Below are positions 58,877 through 64,000 of a DNA stretch of 64,000 bases, piece after piece (position 1 is the first letter of the stretch; each line of letters opens with the position of its first letter). This DNA comes from Affinibrenneria salicis (GTDB lineage: Bacteria > Pseudomonadota > Gammaproteobacteria > Enterobacterales > Enterobacteriaceae). The stretch spans positions 24,896 to 88,895 of the forward strand of contig NZ_VYKJ01000017.1 in NCBI RefSeq assembly GCF_008710095.1, given 5' to 3'. The translations under genes and the position numbers were made by a program. The notes beneath the pieces were generated by a model. That model worked only from the letters and a program-made list of their open reading frames with translations, searched no databases and was not told the origin of the DNA.

Positions 58877-59164
58877 TTACAAATTTGTCAGAAGAGGGTT
58901 TTCCATAAACATTATCTTATTGATATTATTAATGAAAAATAAAATTTGATGTTTATCCGAGTGAAGGACTCTATAAACCTTACCTTCTTTTAAGCGGCCA
59001 AAATAATTTACAGAAGCACAGGGCACTAATCCCTGAGGATCTAAATAGCTTATATGGACACCGACCCAGTGCAAGCACGGGCAGCTCTTTTTCTGACAAA
59101 AGTAGTCACACACATATATCCGGCTTCGTGAGTCCTGATGAACATCCGTACTCTCTGGCATCAT
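58877..59164 (-). CDS. Hypothetical AT-rich small protein
   Basis: A 95-residue frame rich in Cys and aromatic residues (CDYFCQKKSCPCLHWVGVHISYLD, RVLHSDKHQILFFINNINKIMFMENPLL). The end looks like a real protein. It overlaps the opposite-strand frame at 59138 by 27 bp, so at most one start may be right. Family not recognised; possibly another orphan Rhs-linked immunity or toxin fragment. Confidence 0.4.
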   Translation of the reverse strand: MMPESTDVHQDSRSRIYVCDYFCQKKSCPCLHWVGVHISYLDPQGLVPCASVNYFGRLKEGKVYRVLHSDKHQILFFINNINKIMFMENPLLTNL

Positions 59165-59545
59165 TATCGCAATGGCCTGCTATGGTCCAGCTATTTGTCA
59201 GGTCGGTTCTACCTGTCAGTTTCTAAGCTTGCTAAACTTGATATTAAAGTATTTGATTCAGCTAATGGTGGGTGGGCTGACTTTGTGACGCACGCACGGA
59301 AAGGGACTCTATCTCATAGCCATGATGCGGCCAGTGGTCCTATGCTATTAAATTTAAAAGATTTAGACGAAGTCCCTCACCAAGAGCTGGTGGTTCTCAG
59401 TTTGCAATTTATAGTGAAAAATCTGCGGCAATGTTTAATAGATTTAAAACAGAGTGTAAATGATATGTTTAAAAACAATCAATTAAAAGATGGGGTTATG
59501 ACTCAAATGAGTTGTAATGATATTTTTCAATGTAGGCACCTATGA
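59138..59545 (+). CDS. Hypothetical protein, C-terminus replaced by IS1 end
   Basis: A 135-residue frame with convincing protein-like content (LAKLDIKVFDSANGGWADFVTHA, ELVVLSLQFIVKNLRQCLIDLKQSVNDMF). The last ~17 residues come from the IS1 terminal repeat that starts at 59494, so the native end is lost. No family recognised. It is one of the few plus-strand genes in this array. Confidence 0.45.
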   Translation: MNIRTLWHHYRNGLLWSSYLSGRFYLSVSKLAKLDIKVFDSANGGWADFVTHARKGTLSHSHDAASGPMLLNLKDLDEVPHQELVVLSLQFIVKNLRQCLIDLKQSVNDMFKNNQLKDGVMTQMSCNDIFQCRHL

Positions 59546-59828
59546 CTTTTTCGTGTAGTTCAAATGAACGGGAAAAGCAGGTTGTTTTCCTCGCCAGACG
59601 TTTAATGTGAATGCGTAAATTAAGATTATGTCGTTCAATTCGCTGCGTGAATATCTTACCTGTCAGGTGTTTTTCTGATTCGATTTCTCGTGCGTAACTG
59701 CCCCAGCTATCCGTGGTGAAAAAACCAATATGCAAAGGCTTCAACAAATCGAGCAGTTTCCGGCACGTCTCATCCGTGCGGGGACCAAATACATGGGCAA
59801 CAACCTGTTTTCTTTTCGTACTTGCTTG
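59496..59828 (-). pseudogene. insB: IS1 InsB remnant
   Basis: The C-terminal ~100 residues of InsB remain (VVAHVFGPRTDETCRKLLDLL, FFTTDSWGSYARE, TQRIERHNLNLRIHIKRLARKT, ELHEKVIGAYI). The N-terminal part with the first catalytic Asp is deleted, and the remaining piece is in the same frame as InsA behind its stop, so neither frameshifted transposase nor InsB can be made. Confidence 0.85.
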
Positions 59829-60107
59829 TTACTTGTCGTGGCGCGAGTTTTTTAATGTGCTCATGACGGTGTTCATACTGATTTTCAGCACTCGCCCTGT
59901 GTCTCTGATCCCAGAGCCATTCATCGCCATATCGACAATTTTTTCTTTAGTGCCGGGCTTATGCGCGTTATAGCGGTAGTTAATCTGGAAAGTACGGCGA
60001 CAATGTTGACAGTAATATCGGGGAAATCCTGCCTTTCCCGTACCATGCTTACGGACGGGTTCTGTTTGCTGACAATATCGGCAGGCAACTTCGATAGTGA
60101 CTGTCAT
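59829..60107 (-). CDS. insA: IS1 InsA repressor
   Basis: A 92-residue InsA with zinc-finger Cys pairs (CRYCQQ, YYCQHCRRTFQ) and HTH-like region (KEKIVDMAMNGSGIRDTGRVLKISMNTV). The start MTVTIEVACRYC at 60107 lies 56 bp inside the element end. Similar to IS1 InsA throughout. It may still bind the element's ends but has no transposase partner. Confidence 0.85.
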   Translation of the reverse strand: MTVTIEVACRYCQQTEPVRKHGTGKAGFPRYYCQHCRRTFQINYRYNAHKPGTKEKIVDMAMNGSGIRDTGRVLKISMNTVMSTLKNSRHDK

Positions 60108-60163
60108 AAAACGTATCCTTAAAAGTGAATACGTTATCAAAATAACGCTTTTAAGTCATTACC

Positions 60164-60243
60164 CTGATGATTATATTGAATGGGAAGGTAAATATATAAA
60201 CGATCATGAAATTGAAAAAATCACGTTGATTTTTAATGATTAA
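60164..60243 (+). pseudogene. C-terminal gene stub beside IS1
   Basis: Directly after the IS1 end the sequence stays open for 26 codons (PDDYIEWEGKYINDHEIEK...) to TAA 60241, then meets a terminator hairpin. It looks like the C-terminus of an acidic protein whose front was lost at the IS1 insertion. Family not recognised. Confidence 0.4.
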
Positions 60244-60258
60244 ATAATAATTAATTAA

Positions 60259-60291
60259 AGCCGGTTAGAAATAATCGGCTCTGGATTTTTT
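60259..60291 (+). terminator. Terminator behind the gene stub
   Basis: A 9-bp stem with one G-U pair (AGCCGGTTA / TAATCGGCT) and a short loop is followed within 5 bases by TTTTTT. Confidence 0.65.
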
Positions 60292-60511
60292 GCCATTTTA
60301 TTGGTTTCTATGCCAGCATATGACTCTGTTGAACTCGAATCAGTACCTTACCAAACATCACACTGTTATACAGCGGTTGCCCCGGTCAGGCTACTCTGCT
60401 TGAGACATCCCTCCAGCAAGATCACGCTGTTATCTCGTATCGGTAATCCCCCCAAAAAAGCAGAGTATTCATAAGTAGAATTTTCTCGTAATCTAAACGC
60501 AGGAGATTCTT

Positions 60512-60778
60512 ATGAAAAAATCACGTTTTACCGACAGCCAGATCATCGCCATCCTCGGGCAGGCTGAAGCAGGAACACCCGTGCCTGAACTGTGCCGGGA
60601 GCATGGCATCAGCAGCGCCAGTTTTTACAAGTGGCGGACTAAATGCGGCGGAATGGATGCGTCCCTCATGACCCGTCTGAAAGCGCTGGAAGACGAAAAC
60701 CGTCGCCTCAAAAAGATGTACGCGGAAGAACGACTTAAGGCTGAAATTATTCAGGAAGCCATGCAAAAAAAGTGGTAA
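60512..60778 (+). CDS. IS3-family transposase OrfA (element 1)
   Basis: An 88-residue OrfA with HTH (RFTDSQIIAILGQAEAGTPVPELCREHGISSASFYKW) and leucine zipper-like helix (LKALEDENRRLKKMYAEERLKAE). It begins behind GCAGGAG. The A-run near the end (CAAAAAAAGTGG) is a typical -1 frameshift site leading into OrfB. The OrfB frame begins (VVKPSQRRQMAKAAVENR) but is cut after about 19 codons by element 2, so the element is inactive. Confidence 0.85.
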   Translation: MKKSRFTDSQIIAILGQAEAGTPVPELCREHGISSASFYKWRTKCGGMDASLMTRLKALEDENRRLKKMYAEERLKAEIIQEAMQKKW

Positions 60779-60839
60779 AGCCATCTCAGCGTCGGCAGAT
60801 GGCAAAAGCAGCCGTGGAAAACAGGCATACGGCGCAGAC

Positions 60840-61154
60840 AAAACCACAGAACAATGGCCAGCGGAAGCCCGTCTGGCCGTGATTATTGAAACCGCCACGC
60901 TCAGTGAAGCGGAGCTCGCGCAATATTGCCGTAAAAAAGGCCTCTACCCAGAGCAGATAAGTCAGTGGAAACAAGGCTTTTTGCAGGTGTCTTCACCTGA
61001 TGATAAGGCCTCCCTGAAGCAGAGTCAGAAACGGATTAAACAACTGGAAAAAGAGCTGACCCGTAAGGAAAAAGCCCTGGCGGAGGCGGCAGCGATACTG
61101 GTGCTGCGAAAGCGGTTGCAGGACTATTACGGGGAAACGGACGGGGACGACTGA
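60840..61154 (+). pseudogene. IS3-family OrfA (element 2), 5' truncated
   Basis: A reading frame matching the OrfA of a second IS3-type element: QWPAEARLAVIIETATLSEAELAQYCRKKGLYPEQISQWKQGF, then a coiled helix (KQSQKRIKQLEKELTRKEKALAEAAAILVLRKRL) and the typical acidic end. The first ~20 codons including the native start are missing, replaced by the tail of element 1 at about 60825-60850. A GTG at 60879 could serve as a start. Confidence 0.8.
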
Positions 61155-61201
61155 CGCCGGTCCCGGAACGGGCAGCATTAAGTGGTTATGTTCGCGAAGC
61201 C

Positions 61202-62157
61202 ATGACGAACGGCGCGCGACTGTCCGTTGCCCTGCGGGAAATCAACCTGAGTGAACGCACCTGGCGGCGATGGCACAAGAGCGCGGAAGACAGGCGTCCG
61301 GGGGCAATAAGGCCGGTAGCGGGCAACCGCTTAACGTCAGAGGAAGAGCAGCAGATACTGGCGGTGTGTCATCAGCCGGCATATGCCAGCCTGCCGCCAT
61401 CGCAAATCGTGCCGCGTCTGGCGGATGAGGGGAGATATCTGGCGAGCGAGTCCTCGTTTTACCGGGTGCTGCGGCGGCATGGCGAAGCACATCGCCGGGG
61501 TCGGCAGCGGACGGGAGAGAAAGCCCGACCGGCCACCACCTGGAAAGCGACGGAGCCGAATCAGGTGTGGACCTGGGACATCACGTGGCTCGCCTCAGGG
61601 GTGAAAGGGCGCTGGTTTTACCTGTATCTTATTGAAGACCTGTACAGCCGAAAAATCACGGGTTACGAAGTGCATGAAAGTGAAAACGGAGAACAGGCGG
61701 CCGCCCTGCTCCAACGCAGCGTGTTGCGGGAGCGGTGTTATCGCCAGCCGTTGGTGCTGCACGCAGATAATGGCGCAGCGATGAAGTCACAGACATTGCA
61801 GACAAAGCTTCAGGAACTGGCGATAACCCCGTCTCACAGCCGTCCGCGGGTAAGTAACGATAACGCCTATGTGGAGTCGCTGTTCAGGACGCTGAAATAT
61901 GTACCGGACTGGCCGTCATCGGGGTTCGTAACGCTGGAAGAAGCGCGGGACTGGGTGGAGAGATTTACCCGGTGGTATAACGGGGAACACCGGCGCAGCG
62001 ACACCGGGGTGAAGACAGGGAGATCCTGCGGAGGCGCGATGAAGTCTACCGTGTGGCCCGTTCGGTCCATCCGGAACGCTGGTCAGGGAGGACGAGAAAC
62101 TGGCAGCCGACAGGCGTGGTGACATTGAATCCGGAGCGGGAAAAACAGGTGGCATAA
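61202..62157 (+). pseudogene. IS3-family OrfB transposase (element 2), frameshifted
   Basis: The integrase-core transposase is intact to about residue 265, with DDE residues in WTWDITWLASG, VLHADNGAAM and NDNAYVESLFRTLKY. Near 61997-62005 about 30 bp are lost (the YVTPEQR block) and the frame shifts. The true C-terminus (HRGEDREILRRRDEVYRVAR, NWQPTGVVTLNPE) continues in another frame to TAA 62155-62157. The open frame of the ORF ends at 62122 with unrelated residues. Confidence 0.85.
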
Positions 62158-62164
62158 ATTAACC

Positions 62165-62323
62165 GGGGGTGCCAACTATCTTGACACTTACCGCGGTGTT
62201 TGTGTGAGGATCTCGGAGGGGTGCCTGACCCTTATTGCCGACTGCAATGAAGTACAGGAGTTGCGGAAGGAACTTTATCAGGTTAAACCGGTGGTTAAGG
62301 GGATGAAGGAAGTGCTTGTTTAG
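62165..62323 (+). pseudogene. C-terminal gene fragment beyond element 2
   Basis: After the IS end an open frame runs to TAG 62321: VRISEGCLTLIADCNEVQEL then RKELYQVKPVVKGMKEVLV. It looks like a genuine C-terminus whose front was removed by the insertion. Family not recognised. It converges on the Imm8 gene. Confidence 0.4.
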
Positions 62324-62414
62324 TGGGTTGAACAAAAATTAGATAATAAAAGAGCCGGGAAGATTTAATATTCCCGGCTAACAATAACAATTCCTATTTC
62401 ACAAAATTAACTAT

Positions 62415-62792
62415 TTATTTTTCATAATGATAGTCTTCATATTCCCATGAAAAATAGCGTTGCAATACGAGACAAGATTCGTCCCAATTTTCTCTCGTAC
62501 ATTTTTTGAGAATATTTTCGATTATTTTTCTAAGTAAAAAATAGTCAAAGTGATCAATCACAATAACTCTGTTATCAAAGATTAGGAAATCCTTCGATCG
62601 TTTTCTCAAAGCTTCTGGAGTAGCAATTTTCACATAGAAATAATTACTTCCGCTTTCACCGTCGTTCATCCCAATACATAAATCAACAGCTACATATGTA
62701 TCTTCAAGAGAAGCGGGATCCCACTCACTAAGCGGATCGAACATTGTTGAGGATATATCATATAAAATAAGTTCAGGTTTATTTTTTCTCAT
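62415..62792 (-). CDS. Immunity protein, Imm8-like, for the Rhs toxin
   Basis: A 125-residue acidic protein starting on the Rhs stop (ATGA, 4-bp overlap), the hallmark of a cognate immunity gene. It shows the Imm8 pattern: VAVDLCIGMNDGESGSNYFYVKIATPE, then RVIVIDHFDYFLLRKIIE and the terminal WEYEDYHYE. It should neutralise the toxin tip encoded immediately upstream in neighbouring-cell killing. AT-rich, like the toxin tip. Confidence 0.8.
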   Translation of the reverse strand: MRKNKPELILYDISSTMFDPLSEWDPASLEDTYVAVDLCIGMNDGESGSNYFYVKIATPEALRKRSKDFLIFDNRVIVIDHFDYFLLRKIIENILKKCTRENWDESCLVLQRYFSWEYEDYHYEK

Positions 62793-64000
62793 GGTCGAAA
62801 ATTCTCCACGTCTAAATGAACGTTGGCAACAACATCACCATCCCCATTTTTGGTTTCAAAATTCACTTGTTTTCCTGTCTTCGACCACGGACGACCATTA
62901 ATGCGATCAAATCCTCTCTTATCAGCAGGGAATCTGAATGTTCTCAAACCATCTTCTGACACAAACCCTTTGCCGCTGGACATAACTCTATAATTAGGAC
63001 CTACAAATGCCTCACCTAATCTGAAAGCGTCATTCTGTGATACAACGCCAGTTATTCCCCGGTTGCCACCTGCGGCAGTCTGATTTCTAATCCTTTTAAG
63101 CTTATTCTTAAACTGCTGATTTGTTAACTTACAACTTAGACCAAGAGGATCGATCCAACTCAGCGGATTCGGTGCATATTGATACAGGTTTAACCCGCCA
63201 TCCAGCCCAATCGGATCCGGCTGGGTAAACCGCCCGCACTGCGGGTCGTAGTACCTGAACAGGTTATAATGCAGGCCGGTTTCCCGGTCAAGGTATTGTC
63301 CCTGAAATCGCAGATTTTGCGGGCCGTTCAGCCGGCCGGGGTGGCTTTCATATTCAGTTTCGCCCCAGTCGCTGAAGCGGCCGCGCCACACCGTGTCGCC
63401 CTGTTCATCCGTCATCCCGAGCGGCAGGCCGGTCAGGCCGGTGTGGAAGTAATACACCGTGTCGCGGCCGGCGCGGTGGTCGACCCGCGCCAGCGGCTCG
63501 TAACTGTCTTCGCTGTAGATATAGCGGATGTTGCTGTCCGGCGTGCGGCTGCTCTGCTCGCCCGCCAGCCGCATTCCGCTCCACAGGAAGGTGATGACCT
63601 CCGCATCGGCGCCGGCCTCGCCGTGACGGTGCAGGATTTTGTGCGTGCGCCGGCCCAGCGCGTCGTAGCGGTACTCCGCCCGGCGGTATTCGGGGTGGCC
63701 TTCCAGCGTCACGTCGCTGACGCGCTGTTCGTCGTCGTAGCGGAAGTGCTGCACCGTGCCGTCGCGCCCGCAGCGCCGGCTGAGCCGGCCGAAGGCGTCA
63801 TATGACAGCCGGAGTCCGTTCAGGCGCTGCAGCAGGCCGCACCACACCGTTTCGCCCGGCGAGTCCGTGCGGTTGCCCGCCGCGTCGTGGTAAAAATGCT
63901 CCGCCTGACGGCCGGTGATACCCTGCGTCAGACAGCCGTCCGCGTCGTAGCCCCACATGCGCCGCCGGTATTTGTCCGCCGGCGCGGCGTCGCCGTCGGT
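62789..64000 (-). CDS. Rhs protein C-terminal part with toxin tip (5' end outside window)
   Basis: The frame is open to the window edge; 403 residues are visible. The core has YD-repeat motifs (YHDAAGNRTD, YRYDALGRRTHK) and the Rhs hyperconserved end (FRYYDPQCGRFTQPDPIGL, LNLYQYAPNPLSWIDPLGL). After the DPLGL boundary (about 63150) a variable tip of about 120 residues follows, lower in GC, containing GEAFVGPNYRVMSSG, EDGLRTFRFPADK and NFETKNGDGDVVANVHLDV. I recall similar ends on filamentous haemagglutinin-type toxins; the enzymatic activity is not known. Export would normally be via type VI secretion. Confidence 0.9.
   Translation of the reverse strand, partial: TDGDAAPADKYRRRMWGYDADGCLTQGITGRQAEHFYHDAAGNRTDSPGETVWCGLLQRLNGLRLSYDAFGRLSRRCGRDGTVQHFRYDDEQRVSDVTLEGHPEYRRAEYRYDALGRRTHKILHRHGEAGADAEVITFLWSGMRLAGEQSSRTPDSNIRYIYSEDSYEPLARVDHRAGRDTVYYFHTGLTGLPLGMTDEQGDTVWRGRFSDWGETEYESHPGRLNGPQNLRFQGQYLDRETGLHYNLFRYYDPQCGRFTQPDPIGLDGGLNLYQYAPNPLSWIDPLGLSCKLTNQQFKNKLKRIRNQTAAGGNRGITGVVSQNDAFRLGEAFVGPNYRVMSSGKGFVSEDGLRTFRFPADKRGFDRINGRPWSKTGKQVNFETKNGDGDVVANVHLDVENFRP

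Larger units (their letters stand above)
59494..60163 (-). mobile_element. IS1-family insertion sequence, internally deleted
   Basis: About 670 bp bounded by inverted repeats GGTTATGACTCAAA (59494) and, reversed, GGTAATGACTTAAA (ending 60163). The distance from the right end to the insA start (56 bp) and the insB stop inside the left repeat match IS1. Full IS1 is 768 bp; about 110 bp are missing between insA and the rest of insB. No target duplication seen at the flanks. Confidence 0.85.

Noticed and set aside
60170..60190. ATTGAATGGGAAGG as second copy of the guaA attachment core
   Set aside because: Differs from the guaA end (ATTGAGTGGGAGTGA) at several positions and is explained as part of a gene stub.

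Overview
The window is chromosomal DNA of a gammaproteobacterium of the order Enterobacterales. The order suhB, trmJ, iscR, iscS ... pepB, sseB, sseA, yfhM, pbpC, ndk, rlmN, pilW, rodZ, ispG, hisS, yfgM, bamB, der, yfgJ ... xseA, guaB, guaA is the Escherichia coli 57-min order, and the proteins are recalled as very close to their E. coli counterparts. High GC, a protealysin-type protease (prtS) with an emfourin-like inhibitor, and a MipA/RND/Rhs accessory region point to a soft-rot relative (Pectobacteriaceae, e.g. Brenneria, Lonsdalea, Dickeya or Pectobacterium). The genus is an inference.

Bases 1-32600 are a housekeeping backbone: inositol monophosphatase (partial), tRNA methylation, the iron-sulfur regulator IscR and cysteine desulfurase IscS, aminopeptidase B, the alpha-2-macroglobulin/PbpC envelope-defence pair, nucleotide kinase, RlmN, cell-shape protein RodZ, isoprenoid enzyme IspG, HisRS, the BAM lipoprotein BamB, GTPase Der, exonuclease VII and GMP synthesis. 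The striking feature is that iscU, iscA, hscB, hscA, fdx and iscX, which normally sit between iscS and pepB, are all absent. iscS runs straight into a terminator and pepB. The IscS C-terminal tail, which binds IscU, has also diverged, while the catalytic residues, IscR's cluster ligands and the two IscR operator sites are kept. The locus has become a regulator plus a stand-alone desulfurase.

Bases 32600-47600 are an accessory region starting at the 3' end of guaA, a known island attachment site, with a decayed tyrosine integrase. It holds a cold-shock-domain protein, YaiL, two tandem paralogous LysR regulators divergent from an aminotransferase/SDR/RraA-like aldolase operon, an MHS-family transporter, a third LysR, and a 5-oxoprolinase-type cluster (pxpB, pxpC, a biotin-carrier protein, a DUF1445 protein). 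In that cluster pxpA is reduced to an apparent N-terminal stub and no biotin carboxylase is present. Two copies of a ~168-bp inverted-repeat element lie at the two sides of this region. A second miniature element, a nested palindromic repeat and a 7-bp tandem repeat are also present.

Bases 47600-56630 carry a MipA-family outer-membrane protein, a two-component system with an RND efflux pump lacking its own outer-membrane channel, an L,D-transpeptidase and a DUF3750 protein. Bases 56630-64000 are the downstream side of an Rhs locus read on the minus strand: the Rhs core with a variable toxin tip and its Imm8 immunity gene at the right edge, followed by an AT-rich array of orphan immunity-like genes broken up by remnants of ISAs1, IS1 and at least three IS3-family elements. 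No rRNA, tRNA or CRISPR array was seen.
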